From CADEEN01 sp963706685 (lineage in GTDB: Bacteria > Pseudomonadota > Gammaproteobacteria > Burkholderiales > Burkholderiaceae_C), in assembly GCA_963706685.1 (NCBI GenBank), contig CAVPMY010000016.1:124001-188000 (forward strand): a stretch of DNA of 64,000 nt. The letters are read 5' to 3'. Shown piece after piece: positions 1 through 8,464 of the stretch (position 1 is its first letter; every line of letters starts with the position of its first letter). Under the pieces are notes generated by a model that was given only the letters and a program-made list of their open reading frames with translations, was not told where the DNA came from and searched no databases. The position numbers were made by a program, and so were the translations under genes.

Positions 1-1142
1 TGGTGTTGCAGCTCTTGCTTGCGCGCTGCCTCGAAGCCGCCGCGACGCTTGACGCCGCGGCCGGCCGCGCTATCGCGCCGCGCCTGCGCCTGGCGCAGCC
101 TGGAGAGTTCACGCTGCGTGCGTTCCTGAACGACAAGATCGACCTGGCTCAGGCTGAGGCGGTGGCCGACCTGATCGACGCCCACACCGAAGCCGCTGCA
201 CGATCGGCGTCGCGATCGCTGACCGGCGCACTGTCGCGCGAGGTCGAGGCGCTGGCCGATGCGCTCGTCGCGCTGCGCACACTGGTCGAAGCCACGCTCG
301 ATTTTCCGGACGAGGAGATCGACTTTCTCGAGAAGGCCGACGCGCGAGGCCGGCTGGACGCCATCGCCAACGAACTCGAACGGGTGATCGAGCGCACGCG
401 CCAAGGCGCGCTCTTGTCCGAAGGCATGACGGTGGTGCTGGCCGGTCAACCCAACGTCGGCAAGAGCTCGCTGCTCAACGCCCTGGCCGGCGCCGAACTG
501 GCCATCGTGACGCCGATTCCCGGCACGACGCGCGACAAGATCGGCCAGACGATCCAGATCGAAGGCGTGCCGGTGCATGTGGTCGACACGGCCGGGCTGC
601 GCGATGCCGATGCCGCCGCACTCGACGAAGTGGAGCGCATCGGCATCGCGCGCAGTTGGGGCGAAATCGACGGCGCCGACGCGGTCGTCTTCCTGCATGA
701 CCTGACGCGCGCGGGCCAGGCCGACTACGAAGCCGGTGAACGCGCCGTGCAGGCCCGGCTTGGTGAGCCGGCGCGCGTGCTGCATGTCTTCAACAAGTGC
801 GACGCCAGCTGCGCCGCGCCCGCAGGCCCCGGGCTGCGGATTTCTGCGCTGACCGGCGACGGCCTGGTCGAGTTGCGACGCGCGCTGCTCGAGCGGGCCG
901 GCTGGCACGCCAGCCCGCCAGGCGATATCTACATCGCGCGCACGCGCCACGTGCAAGCGTTGCGGCGCACCCGCGAGCATGTGGCCGCGGCACAGGTACT
1001 GGCCGCGCGCGCCGATGCCGCGCTCGACCTGCTGGCCGAGGAAATGCGCCTGGCGCACCACGCCCTCGGCGAGATCACCGGCCGCTGGAGCGCCGACGAT
1101 CTGCTGGGTGAAATTTTCGGCCGCTTTTGCATCGGCAAGTGA
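1..1142 (+). CDS. mnmE: tRNA modification GTPase MnmE (5' truncated by window edge)
   Basis: GTPase that works with MnmG to install the (carboxymethyl)aminomethyl group on U34 of certain tRNAs. About 379 residues are visible. The family is normally about 450-470 residues, so roughly 80 N-terminal residues (most of the folate-binding domain) lie outside the window. The G domain shows GQPNVGKSS (visible residues about 148-156), the K-loop/switch motif IPGTTRD, DTAGL and NKCD. The last four residues are CIGK, the conserved MnmE C-terminus carrying the functional cysteine. The reading frame is open to the left edge. The partner enzyme for the thiolation half of the same wobble modification, MnmA, is encoded at 49.9 kb. 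Confidence 0.97.
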   Translation, partial: VLQLLLARCLEAAATLDAAAGRAIAPRLRLAQPGEFTLRAFLNDKIDLAQAEAVADLIDAHTEAAARSASRSLTGALSREVEALADALVALRTLVEATLDFPDEEIDFLEKADARGRLDAIANELERVIERTRQGALLSEGMTVVLAGQPNVGKSSLLNALAGAELAIVTPIPGTTRDKIGQTIQIEGVPVHVVDTAGLRDADAAALDEVERIGIARSWGEIDGADAVVFLHDLTRAGQADYEAGERAVQARLGEPARVLHVFNKCDASCAAPAGPGLRISALTGDGLVELRRALLERAGWHASPPGDIYIARTRHVQALRRTREHVAAAQVLAARADAALDLLAEEMRLAHHALGEITGRWSADDLLGEIFGRFCIGK

Positions 1143-1165
1143 TTGCCTATCCCGCGACTGCGCGG

Positions 1166-1210
1166 TTGTACCGGACGGGTTGCACTGCCAATAATCGGCC
1201 GCTCGATAAT
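1166..1210 (+). promoter_or_regulatory. Candidate tandem sigma70-type promoters before the cyclic-nucleotide-binding gene
   Basis: TTGTAC at 1166-1171 is followed after 18 bp by AATAAT at 1190-1195. TTGCAC at 1180-1185 is followed after 19 bp by GATAAT at 1205-1210. Both face the gene starting at 1222. The second -10 ends only 11 bp before the ATG, so a transcript from it would have an extremely short leader. The call rests on motif resemblance only. Confidence 0.45.
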
Positions 1211-1221
1211 CCACGACCGCC

Positions 1222-1686
1222 ATGTCCATCCAGACGCTCCACGAAGCGGTGCAATCGCTCAATGCGCCTGACGCATTCAAGCCACGTTTTACCCCGGAGC
1301 AATGGCGTATTTTCGAGGCCTTCCTGACGCGCCACGAGGTCCGCGGCGGCGACTTGCTGGTCAAGCAAGGCGACCACGACCGCACGATGTACCTGCTCGA
1401 AAGCGGCACGCTGCAGGTCTTCACGCAGCCGCCGAAGTCCGGCGGACGGCTGTCGATCCTGCGCCCAGGCTCGGTCGTCGGCGAGGCCGGCCTGTTCAGC
1501 GACCAGCCGCGCATGGCCAATGTCGAGGCCATGGGTCCGTGCATCGTCTGGGCGTTGCGAGGCACGCGCTATGAAGAGCTGGCGGCGCGCAACGCGCCGC
1601 TGGCGCTCGAAATGGTGCGCGCCGCCGCGGCGCTGATGGGGGTGCGCATGCGGGCCAACATCGAACATGGCCAGGCTGTTTCCTAG
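1222..1686 (+). CDS. Stand-alone cyclic-nucleotide-binding (Crp/Fnr-like sensor) domain protein
   Basis: A 154-residue protein that is almost entirely one cyclic-nucleotide-binding fold. It has the beta-barrel pattern with GDLLVKQGD, MYLLESGTLQVF, the phosphate-binding-cassette-like stretch GSVVGEAGLF and a C-terminal helix. It has no helix-turn-helix domain, so it is not a Crp/Fnr transcription factor. It may sense cAMP or c-di-GMP, or act as a regulatory subunit; the ligand is unknown. The cassette lacks the exact cAMP-type R-S/T pair, so the ligand could differ. A second cyclic-nucleotide domain occurs in the kinase at 25.1-26.4 kb. It is transcribed away from mnmE's stop with its own candidate promoters and converges on apt. 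Confidence 0.85.
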   Translation: MSIQTLHEAVQSLNAPDAFKPRFTPEQWRIFEAFLTRHEVRGGDLLVKQGDHDRTMYLLESGTLQVFTQPPKSGGRLSILRPGSVVGEAGLFSDQPRMANVEAMGPCIVWALRGTRYEELAARNAPLALEMVRAAAALMGVRMRANIEHGQAVS

Positions 1687-1709
1687 GCCGGGGCTGCGGC
1701 GGCGGCTGC

Positions 1710-2273
1710 TCAGTGGGCGGTGAAGTCAACCAGGGTGAAGATCGACAAGCCCGCCGCACGCAGTCGCTGTGATCCGCCGAGTTCCGGCAAATCCACGATC
1801 GCCGCGCCTTCGATCACCGTTGCGCCTAGGCGTTCGAGCAGACGGTGCCCGGCCATCATCGTGCCGCCCGTGGCAATGAGGTCATCGAGCAGCAGCACGC
1901 GCTCGCCGGCGCGCACTGCGTCGGAGTGCATCTCCACCGTTGCGCTGCCGTACTCGAGTTCGTAGGTTTCCTCGACGGTTGCGAACGGCAGCTTGCCTTT
2001 CTTGCGGATCGGGATGAAGCCGACATTGAGCTGGTGGGCGAGCACCGCGCCGAGGATGAAGCCGCGCGCGTCGAGCCCGGCCACGGCGTCAGGGTGCGAG
2101 TCGTAGTAGCGGTGCACGAACTGGTCGACGAGCACGCGGAACACTTTCGGGTCGGCGAGCAGCGGCGTGATGTCGCGAAACTGCACGCCGGGTGCGGGCC
2201 AGTCGGGCACGGTGCGAATGTGATCGCGGATGTAGGCCGAGGGGTCGGTGATGGCGCTGGGCTTGGGGTGCAT
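1710..2273 (-). CDS. apt: Adenine phosphoribosyltransferase
   Basis: Purine salvage enzyme converting adenine plus PRPP to AMP and pyrophosphate. The 187 residues match the family (about 170-190). The PRPP-binding loop VLLLDDLIATGGT is intact, preceded by the type-I PRTase features DARGFILG and the adenine-loop motif RKKGKLP. The N-terminus SAYIRDHIRTVPDWPAPGV is typical of proteobacterial Apt. It sits 15 bp downstream of the histidine-phosphatase gene on the same strand, and both probably share a transcript with the antiporter further upstream. Confidence 0.97.
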   Translation of the reverse strand: MHPKPSAITDPSAYIRDHIRTVPDWPAPGVQFRDITPLLADPKVFRVLVDQFVHRYYDSHPDAVAGLDARGFILGAVLAHQLNVGFIPIRKKGKLPFATVEETYELEYGSATVEMHSDAVRAGERVLLLDDLIATGGTMMAGHRLLERLGATVIEGAAIVDLPELGGSQRLRAAGLSIFTLVDFTAH

Positions 2274-2288
2274 GCGTGGGCTCCTCGC

Positions 2289-2843
2289 TCACTCGAACCG
2301 CACGGCCAGGATGCTGCCGTCGGCCTGGCGGCTGACCCACAAGGCCTGCCCCATCTGCACGCTGACGCCGGTCAACGCGGCAATGTTGACCTGGTGCGAC
2401 ACCCACACTTCGAACCCGCTGCCGCGCATCGCCGTCAGCCGCTCGCGCAACAGTGCGGTCTGCTGTGCTTCGCGCTCGCGGTAGTCGAAGAACGAGTCGA
2501 GCGCCGGCCACACTGCCGGCGCCACACCACTCGCGCCGAGGCCGTGGCGAATCTCCTCGGCGGTGTGCAGGCAGCGGCACCAGCGGCTCGACAGCATCGC
2601 CGTCGGCTGCAAGCCGAGCGACGCCAGCCGCGCGCCGAAGGCCTGAGCCTGCGCGCGGCCCTCGGCCGCCAAGTTGCGCTGCGTCGCGCAGCGCTCGAGC
2701 GTGAAGCCCGGCGGGTCGCCGATGCCTGGCGCCGTTTGCGCGTGGCGCACCAGCAGCACAGGCGCCATGGCCTTTTGGCCGCAGGCCGGCAGCGCGATTG
2801 CACCAGCGGCGGCCATCAGCGAACGACGGGTCAGCAGGAGCAC
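2289..2843 (-). CDS. Histidine phosphatase family lipoprotein
   Basis: A 184-residue phosphoglycerate-mutase/acid-phosphatase superfamily protein. The N-terminus has a twin arginine (TRRSLMAAAG, residues 5-14) and a lipobox ending at Cys21 (LPAC), so an exported lipoprotein is likely. The catalytic RHAQ box is at residues 33-36 in place of the classic RHG(E/Q), and the second histidine is in VSHQVN near residue 149. The substrate is unknown; similar proteins are annotated only as histidine phosphatases. The short length suggests a compact, one-domain enzyme. It lies 9 bp downstream of the antiporter gene and 15 bp upstream of apt. Confidence 0.8.
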   Translation of the reverse strand: MLLLTRRSLMAAAGAIALPACGQKAMAPVLLVRHAQTAPGIGDPPGFTLERCATQRNLAAEGRAQAQAFGARLASLGLQPTAMLSSRWCRCLHTAEEIRHGLGASGVAPAVWPALDSFFDYREREAQQTALLRERLTAMRGSGFEVWVSHQVNIAALTGVSVQMGQALWVSRQADGSILAVRFE

Positions 2844-2852
2844 GGCGATCTC

Positions 2853-4850
2853 TCAGGCATGCAACAACTTCTGTTCGGCCAGGGCCAGCGCTTCAGGCAG
2901 GCCGGACAGTACCAAAGTGTCGCCGGCTTCGAGCCGAAGGCTGTCCTCGGCTTCGCGCACCGGCCCCGTGGCGCGTCGCACCGACACCACCTGCACGCCC
3001 ACCGCGTGCAGGGCCTGGTCGGCCAGCGGCCGGCCGATGCAGGGTGCGGCCGACGGCAGCGTCACGCTGGTCAGGCGCGCTTGCTGCAAGGCATCGACCG
3101 TGTCGTCGTCGGCGCCGTGGAAGTAGCCGCGCAACAGGCCATAGCGCGCATCGCGGGCGTCGCGGGCTATCCGCGTGACGCGGTGCATCGGCACGCCGAC
3201 CAGCGCCAGGGCATGGCTGGCGAGCATCAGCGAGCCTTCGATCGCTTCGGGCACGACCTCCGTGGCCCCGGCGGCCTTGAGTTTGTCGAGGTCGGTGTCG
3301 TCGACCGTGCGCACGATCACCGGCACCTGCGGCGCGTGCGAATGCACCACCTGCAGGATCTTCAGCGCCGACGGCGTGTCGGGGTAGGTCACCACCACCG
3401 CGCTGGCACGGGCCAGGCCGGCGGCCATCAGGCTGCGCAGACGCGCCGCGTCGCCGAAGACCACACTCTGGCCGGCAGCGGCGGCCTGGCGCACACGGTC
3501 GGGGTCGAGGTCGAGCGCCATGTACGGAATGCGCTCGCCGTCGAGCAGGCGGGCCAGGTTCTGGCCGCTGCGGCCGTAGCCGCAAATGATGACGTGGGCC
3601 TCGGTGGCGATTGACTTCTTGGCGATCGACGTCAGCGCCACCGACTGCATCATCCAATCGGTCGAACTCAGCCGGGCGACGATGCGGTTGCTGTACATGA
3701 TGATCACCGGCGTGGCGATCATCGACAGCACCATGCTCGCCAGTACCGGACTCAACCATTGCGGCGCCACCAGCGCGTTGTCGGCGCCGAGCGTCAGCAA
3801 CACGAAGCCGAACTCGCCGGCCTGCGCCAGGTACAAGCCGGTGCGCAGCGCCGTGCCCGCGGGTGCGCGGAAGCCCCGCGCCAGCAGCGCAATGAGCATG
3901 AACTTGGCCACCACAGGCGCCAGCGACAGCAACAGCACCAGGAACCATTGATCGAGTACCGGCCGCCAGTCGAGCTTCATGCCGATGGTGATGAAGAACA
4001 GCCCCAGCAGCACATCATGGAACGGCCGGATGTCGGTCTCGACCTGGTGCTTGTATTCGGTCTCTGCCACCAGCATGCCGGCAACGAATGCACCCAGGGC
4101 GAGCGACAGACCGGCGTGCTCGGTCAGCCAGGCCAGGCCGAGCGTGATCAGCAGCAGGTTGAGCACGAACAGCTCTTCGCTCTTGCGCCGCGCCACCAGC
4201 GTCAGCCACCAGCGCATCGCCTGCTGGCCGCCGGTCAGCAACAAGGTCAGCAGGGCCACGGCTTTGAGCAGGGCCCAGCCGAGCGAGACCGCCATGTCGC
4301 CGCCGGACTGGCCGAGCGCCGGAATCAGCACCAGCAGCGGCACCACCGCCAGATCCTGGAACAGCAGCACGCCCATGACACGCTTGCCGTGATCGGACTC
4401 CAGTTCGAGCCGGTCGGCCATCAGCTTGACGACGATGGCCGTCGACGACATGGCAAAGGCGCTGCCGAGCACCAGCGCGCCGGCGTAGTCCAACTCCCAC
4501 GGCCTTGCGGTGAACGAGAACAGCCAGATCAGCAGGCCGTTGCCGATCACCGCGCCGGCGATCGTCAGCGTGACTTGCGACAGGCCCAAGCCAAAGACCA
4601 GCGAGCGCATCGCCCGCAACTTGGGCAAGTTGAATTCGAGCCCGATGACGAACATCAGGAAGACAACGCCGAACTCGGCCAGATACCGTACCGCCGCCGA
4701 GTCCTTGGCCAGCGCCAGCGCGTTCGGGCCGATGAGCACGCCCACCACCAGGTAGCCGAGCATCGGCGGCAGTTTGAGCGAGCGGCAAACGACCACGCCG
4801 AGCACGGCGGCAACCAGGTACAGCAGGACGAGTTCCAGGGTGGTGGCCAT
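2853..4850 (-). CDS. Kef-type monovalent cation:proton antiporter (CPA2 family)
   Basis: Inner-membrane cation/proton antiporter of the KefB/KefC/YbaL group, about 665 residues. An N-terminal Na_H_exchanger domain with about 12 hydrophobic segments (first near residues 5-20, MATTLELVLLYLVAAVLG) is followed by a cytoplasmic TrkA-N nucleotide-binding domain (IICGYGRSGQNLARLL) and a C-terminal TrkA-C-like domain. I chose the ATG at 4850 because family members begin directly at the first membrane helix. An ATG at 4919 would add 23 non-homologous-looking residues and leave 8 bp to the divergent kdsD start. In many betaproteobacteria this gene sits divergent to or next to kdsD, as here. Confidence 0.9.
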   Translation of the reverse strand: MATTLELVLLYLVAAVLGVVVCRSLKLPPMLGYLVVGVLIGPNALALAKDSAAVRYLAEFGVVFLMFVIGLEFNLPKLRAMRSLVFGLGLSQVTLTIAGAVIGNGLLIWLFSFTARPWELDYAGALVLGSAFAMSSTAIVVKLMADRLELESDHGKRVMGVLLFQDLAVVPLLVLIPALGQSGGDMAVSLGWALLKAVALLTLLLTGGQQAMRWWLTLVARRKSEELFVLNLLLITLGLAWLTEHAGLSLALGAFVAGMLVAETEYKHQVETDIRPFHDVLLGLFFITIGMKLDWRPVLDQWFLVLLLSLAPVVAKFMLIALLARGFRAPAGTALRTGLYLAQAGEFGFVLLTLGADNALVAPQWLSPVLASMVLSMIATPVIIMYSNRIVARLSSTDWMMQSVALTSIAKKSIATEAHVIICGYGRSGQNLARLLDGERIPYMALDLDPDRVRQAAAAGQSVVFGDAARLRSLMAAGLARASAVVVTYPDTPSALKILQVVHSHAPQVPVIVRTVDDTDLDKLKAAGATEVVPEAIEGSLMLASHALALVGVPMHRVTRIARDARDARYGLLRGYFHGADDDTVDALQQARLTSVTLPSAAPCIGRPLADQALHAVGVQVVSVRRATGPVREAEDSLRLEAGDTLVLSGLPEALALAEQKLLHA

Positions 4851-4895
4851 CAGCGTCGATGAGTCGGGTCGATCAAGTAGCGCAAGCCTGAAGCC

Positions 4896-4901
4896 TAGAA
4901 T
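4896..4901 (+). promoter_or_regulatory. -10-like element before kdsD
   Basis: TAGAAT followed by CGCC lies 26 bp before the kdsD ATG. No good -35 hexamer is visible 16-18 bp upstream (TCAAGT), so this is a weak call. Confidence 0.35.
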
Positions 4902-4927
4902 CGCCGGCCAGTAGAACATGACTTCAG

Positions 4928-5917
4928 ATGACCGAGCCCTCGCATTTCGACGCTGACCGTGCGCTGGCGCTGGCTGCGCGCACGCTCGACATCGAAGCGC
5001 AGGCCCTGGCCGGTGCCAAGGCCAGGCTGTCGGCGAGTTTCACGCAGGCCGTGCAGATCGTCCTGGCCAGCAGCGGCCGGGTGGTCGTCATGGGCATGGG
5101 CAAGAGCGGGCATGTCGGCCGCAAGATTGCCGCCACGCTGGCCTCGACCGGCACGCCGGCAATGTTCGTGCACCCGGCCGAAGCCAGCCATGGCGACCTG
5201 GGCATGGTGACGGCCGCCGACGTCGTCATCGCCATTTCCAACTCCGGCGAGAGCGATGAGTTGAATCTGCTGCTGCCGGTGTTCAAGCGCGCCCATGTGC
5301 CGTTGATTGCCATCACCGGAAAACTGGCGTCCACGCTCGGCGAGCATGCCGATGCCGTGTTGTTGAGCACGGTCGAGCAGGAGGCGTGCCCGCTCAACCT
5401 GGCGCCGACGGCGAGCACGGCCGCACAGATGGCGCTCGGCGATGCGCTGGCCGTGGCCCTGCTCGACGCCCGTGGTTTCGAAGAAGGCGACTTCGCGCGC
5501 TCGCATCCCGGAGGCGCACTGGGCCGCAAGCTCCTCGTGCATGTGCGCGACCTGATGCGCCAGGGCGAACGGGTGCCGCGTGTCGCGCCCGACACTGCGT
5601 TCACCGAGATGCTGCGCGAAATGGGCGGCAAGGGCATGGGTGCGACCGCGGTCATCGACGCCGAGGGCCGGCCCATCGGCGTCTTCACCGACGGTGATCT
5701 GCGCCGCCTGATCGAGCGCGGCATCGATTTGAGGACCGTCAAGGCCGGCGAGGTGATGCATGCCAACCCGCGCGCCATCTGCGACGACCGCCTGGCCGCT
5801 GAAGCGGCGGATCTGATGGAAACCCACAAGATCAACTGCATGCTGGTCGTCGACGGCGGCGGCATGCTCGTCGGCGCGTTCAACTCGAACGATCTGATGC
5901 GTGCGAAGGTGATATGA
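4928..5917 (+). CDS. kdsD: D-arabinose-5-phosphate isomerase KdsD (KpsF/GutQ family)
   Basis: Converts ribulose-5-phosphate to arabinose-5-phosphate, the first step to Kdo for the LPS inner core. The 329 residues contain an N-terminal SIS sugar-isomerase domain with MGMGKSGHVGRKIA and the conserved HPAEASHGDLGM stretch, then two CBS domains in the C-terminal half (ending near NSNDLMRAKVI). Length and architecture match E. coli KdsD. The stop overlaps the kdsC start (ATGA), so the two are translationally coupled in a kdsD-kdsC-lptC operon. Confidence 0.97.
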   Translation: MTEPSHFDADRALALAARTLDIEAQALAGAKARLSASFTQAVQIVLASSGRVVVMGMGKSGHVGRKIAATLASTGTPAMFVHPAEASHGDLGMVTAADVVIAISNSGESDELNLLLPVFKRAHVPLIAITGKLASTLGEHADAVLLSTVEQEACPLNLAPTASTAAQMALGDALAVALLDARGFEEGDFARSHPGGALGRKLLVHVRDLMRQGERVPRVAPDTAFTEMLREMGGKGMGATAVIDAEGRPIGVFTDGDLRRLIERGIDLRTVKAGEVMHANPRAICDDRLAAEAADLMETHKINCMLVVDGGGMLVGAFNSNDLMRAKVI

Positions 5918-6492
5918 CCCCAATGGCGGCGATGACCTTCCCACCCGAGTTGCTGCTCAAGGCCCAGGGCCGCGGTCTCGGACTGAAGGCCGCGATCTTC
6001 GACGTCGACGGCGTGCTGACGGATGGCAGCCTCTACATCGGCGAGCAGGGCGAGGCCTTCAAGGCCTTTCATGTGCTCGACGGCCATGGCCTGAAGCTGC
6101 TCGCGCAAGGCGACATCGCACCGATCGTCATCACCGGCCGCGATTCGCTGGCCGTGCGCCGCCGCGTCGGCGATCTTGGCCTGCAGCACATGCGCTTTGG
6201 CGTTGCCGACAAGCTGGCTGCCGCCAATGAGCTGCTGCAGTCGCTCGGCATCGACTGGGCCGACGTCGCCGTGATGGGCGATGACTGGCCCGACCTGCCG
6301 CTGTTCGCTCAGGCCGCATTCGCCTGCGCGCCGCCCAATGCCCATGTCGAGGTGCGCGCCTTGGCGCACCATGTGACGATCGCTCGCGGCGGGCAGGGCG
6401 CGGCACGCGAGTGTTGTGATCTGCTGTTGATGGCCAGTGGTCGTTACGCCGCCTTGCTGCAGGGCCAGGCGACAACCTTGGACGCGAGGTAG
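5914..6492 (+). CDS. kdsC: 3-deoxy-D-manno-octulosonate 8-phosphate phosphatase KdsC
   Basis: HAD-superfamily phosphatase releasing Kdo from Kdo-8-phosphate. At 192 residues it is the usual small HAD without a cap domain, active as a tetramer in known members. Motif I is DVDGVLTDG, motif II is the threonine in ITGRDS, motif III the lysine region DKLAAANELL, and motif IV GDDWPDLP. The start overlaps kdsD by ATGA. An in-frame ATG three codons later is an alternative. It is followed 9 bp later by the GTG start of lptC. Confidence 0.97.
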   Translation: MTPMAAMTFPPELLLKAQGRGLGLKAAIFDVDGVLTDGSLYIGEQGEAFKAFHVLDGHGLKLLAQGDIAPIVITGRDSLAVRRRVGDLGLQHMRFGVADKLAAANELLQSLGIDWADVAVMGDDWPDLPLFAQAAFACAPPNAHVEVRALAHHVTIARGGQGAARECCDLLLMASGRYAALLQGQATTLDAR

Positions 6493-6501
6493 CGAGCGCG
6501 C

Positions 6502-7185
6502 GTGGCCCTCGATCTCGAAAGCCTGCTGCAACCGCTCGACCCGCTGCCCGCAGCGGGTCCGCAGAATCCTCCGCGCCGGCCGCGCCAGCCCTTCTGGTGG
6601 CGGGTTGGACAATTTGTCTCGGCCTACCTGCCGCTGATCCTGATGGCGCTGCTGGCGCTGGCAACATGGTGGTTGGTGCGCAACACGCCGCGGCCCGACG
6701 AGCCGCGCGAGGCCGCGCCGATGCGCCACGAGCCCGATTACTCGATGCAGGACTTCACGCTGCAGCGTTACGCCGCCGACGGCGCCTTGCGCATCCAGGT
6801 CCGGGGCGCGCAGATGCGCCATTTTCCCGATACCGACACCCTGGAGATCGACGACGCGGTGATCCGCGCCACCGGGCCTGACGGTGGCGTCACCGTGGCC
6901 AGTGCGCGCCGGGCGATCAGCAACGGCGACGGCACGCAGGTGCAACTGCAAGGCGGCGCGCGGGTGGTGCGCGAGGCCACGGCAACGGCCGCGGCGATCG
7001 AGTTCGAAAGCGAGTTCCTGCACGCCTTTCTCGACACCGAGCGCGTCAAGTCGCACCTGCCGGTGCAGATGCGCCAAGGTTCGAGCGAGCTTCGCGTGGC
7101 CTGGCTCGAATACGACAACCTGTCACGCACGGCCAATCTCGGCGGGCCGATGCGCGCCCGATTCAACATCCCCAGCCGGCGATGA
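6502..7185 (+). CDS. lptC: LPS export system protein LptC
   Basis: Bitopic inner-membrane protein linking the LptB2FG transporter to the periplasmic LptA bridge. The 227 residues have a cytoplasmic N-terminus, one membrane helix at about residues 37-55 (SAYLPLILMALLALATWWLV) and a periplasmic LptC/OstA-fold domain. Start is GTG at 6502. In most proteobacteria lptC is followed directly by lptA; here the next gene is a short-chain dehydrogenase, coupled through an ATGATG overlap, and lptA-lptB lie 22.6 kb downstream. Confidence 0.92.
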   Translation: MALDLESLLQPLDPLPAAGPQNPPRRPRQPFWWRVGQFVSAYLPLILMALLALATWWLVRNTPRPDEPREAAPMRHEPDYSMQDFTLQRYAADGALRIQVRGAQMRHFPDTDTLEIDDAVIRATGPDGGVTVASARRAISNGDGTQVQLQGGARVVREATATAAAIEFESEFLHAFLDTERVKSHLPVQMRQGSSELRVAWLEYDNLSRTANLGGPMRARFNIPSRR

Positions 7186-7958
7186 TGGCGCCGCTGGCCT
7201 TCATCACTGGCGCGTCCAGCGGCATCGGCCAGGCCCTGGCCGCGCGCTATGCACAGGCCGGCTGGCGACTTGCGCTGGCCGCTCGCCGCGTCGGCGAGAT
7301 CGAGCACTGGGCCAAGTCACAAGGCTTCGGCCGTGATCGTTGCGTTGCCTACAGCGCCGACGTGCAGCAAATCGACAGCATCATCGGCGCAGCCGAGCGT
7401 TGCATCGAAGAACAGGGCCTGCCCGATGTGGTGATTGCCAATGCCGGCATCAGCGTCGGCATCGACACCGCGATCCGCGATGACCTGGACGTGCTGGCCG
7501 ACACGCTGTCGATCAACAACGTGGGTCTGGCGGCAACCTTCCATCCGTTCCTCAAAGGCATGCGCCAACGCGGCGCCGGCACGCTGGTCGGCATGGCCAG
7601 CGTGGCCGCCATCCGCGGCCTGCCCGGCCACGCTGCGTATTGCGCGAGCAAGGCTGCCGTCGTTGCCTATTGCGAAAGCCTGCGCGGCGAATGCCGTGGC
7701 TCGGGCGTGCGCGTGGTGACGATCCTGCCCGGCTATGTGGCCACGCCATTGACCGCCGGCAACACCTACGGCATGCCGTTCCTGATGCAGGCCCCGGACT
7801 TTGCCGAGCGCGCCTTTCGCGCCATCGAGGCCGGCGCCAGCTACCGCGTGATCCCGTGGCAGATGGGCGTCGTCGCCAAGCTGATGCGACTGCTGCCCAA
7901 TCCGCTGTTCGATCGGCTGCTGGCCGGGCGCGGGCGCAAGAGGCGTCGCGGCGAATAG
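7182..7958 (+). CDS. SDR family NAD(P)-dependent oxidoreductase
   Basis: Classical short-chain dehydrogenase, 258 residues. It has the cofactor motif TGASSGIG (about residues 9-16), NAG at about 85-87, catalytic serine in GMASVAAIRG, and the YCASK catalytic Tyr/Lys pair. The C-terminus ends in a basic cluster RGRKRRRGE. The substrate cannot be told from sequence. The start overlaps the lptC stop (ATGATGA), indicating coupling. I recall an SDR of this kind usually following dsbA in Burkholderiales, which matters for the rearrangement described in the findings. Confidence 0.9.
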   Translation: MMAPLAFITGASSGIGQALAARYAQAGWRLALAARRVGEIEHWAKSQGFGRDRCVAYSADVQQIDSIIGAAERCIEEQGLPDVVIANAGISVGIDTAIRDDLDVLADTLSINNVGLAATFHPFLKGMRQRGAGTLVGMASVAAIRGLPGHAAYCASKAAVVAYCESLRGECRGSGVRVVTILPGYVATPLTAGNTYGMPFLMQAPDFAERAFRAIEAGASYRVIPWQMGVVAKLMRLLPNPLFDRLLAGRGRKRRRGE

Positions 7959-7970
7959 ACGACATCGGGC

Positions 7971-7999
7971 TTGTCGAGCGCCCGCCACACCGCTACAGT
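7971..7999 (+). promoter_or_regulatory. Candidate sigma70 promoter upstream of a micro-ORF
   Basis: TTGTCG (7971-7976), 17 bp spacer, TACAGT (7994-7999). This is one of the better -35/-10 pairs I found in the window. It would start a transcript near 8006 that carries the strong Shine-Dalgarno and 8-codon ORF at 8045. Confidence 0.5.
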
Positions 8000-8044
8000 G
8001 CGCGCCTTCCCATCGCGAGCGCATGGCGCTGCAAGGAGGTTCCC

Positions 8045-8071
8045 ATGACACAGAAGGACATCCTCGGCTAG
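8045..8071 (+). CDS. Eight-codon micro-ORF with a strong ribosome-binding site
   Basis: AAGGAGG at 8033-8039 sits 5 bp before an ATG that opens MTQKDILG and then a TAG stop. This is among the strongest Shine-Dalgarno sequences in the window, attached to a peptide of only 8 residues. It could be a leader peptide, or the intact head of a gene whose body has been lost. No homology can be assessed at this length. Confidence 0.3.
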   Translation: MTQKDILG

Positions 8072-8182
8072 CGGCATCACGCGCCGCCCCCGATGCGCCC
8101 CACGCCACGGCGTGCGAGGCCGCCACTGCCAGTCAACGCGCCGCGTGCCGCAGCAGGCACGCCGGCGCATGGGAATCTTCAA

Positions 8183-8362
8183 ATGCATCCGATCTGGACG
8201 CTATTGCGATGCGCCGTTGTCGCCTCGCTGGTCTTCTTTCTCGCGGCCTGGGCGATGACGGCATTTGCGCAGCCCAAGGCGCTGGGGCCGGCGGCGGGTG
8301 AGCGGCTGACGCTCGATGGCCGGCTCGACGAGTCCGTGTGCGCGCGCGCCATCAGAGCCTGA
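8183..8362 (+). pseudogene. Short exported protein, probably an N-terminal gene remnant
   Basis: A 59-residue reading frame starts with a credible Sec signal peptide (hydrophobic core about residues 10-25, cleavage suggested after AMTAFA). It continues into GERLTLDGRLDESVCARA. The LDGRLDE stretch resembles the first strand of CBM9-like domains at the N-terminus of larger exported proteins (DUF5916 type), where it reads LDG.LDE..W..A. It then ends at TGA. Reading past that TGA gives 34 further codons including a Cys-rich stretch, which do not look like the rest of such a domain. I infer a decayed gene, but a genuine small secreted protein is possible. No clear ribosome-binding site. Confidence 0.4.
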
Positions 8363-8464
8363 TCCTGTTGCGCCCCGAACTGCGTGGCACGCGTGAGCTT
8401 CAAGGATGCCGCGGCGATATCGTGCCCGATGCAACTCACGCCGCGTGACGCCCAGGGCAATCGG

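Noticed and set aside
8360..8365. In-frame TGA as a selenocysteine codon near the Cys-rich stretch
   Set aside because: No convincing SECIS-type stem directly after the TGA and no known selenoprotein family; simple decay or a real stop is more likely.
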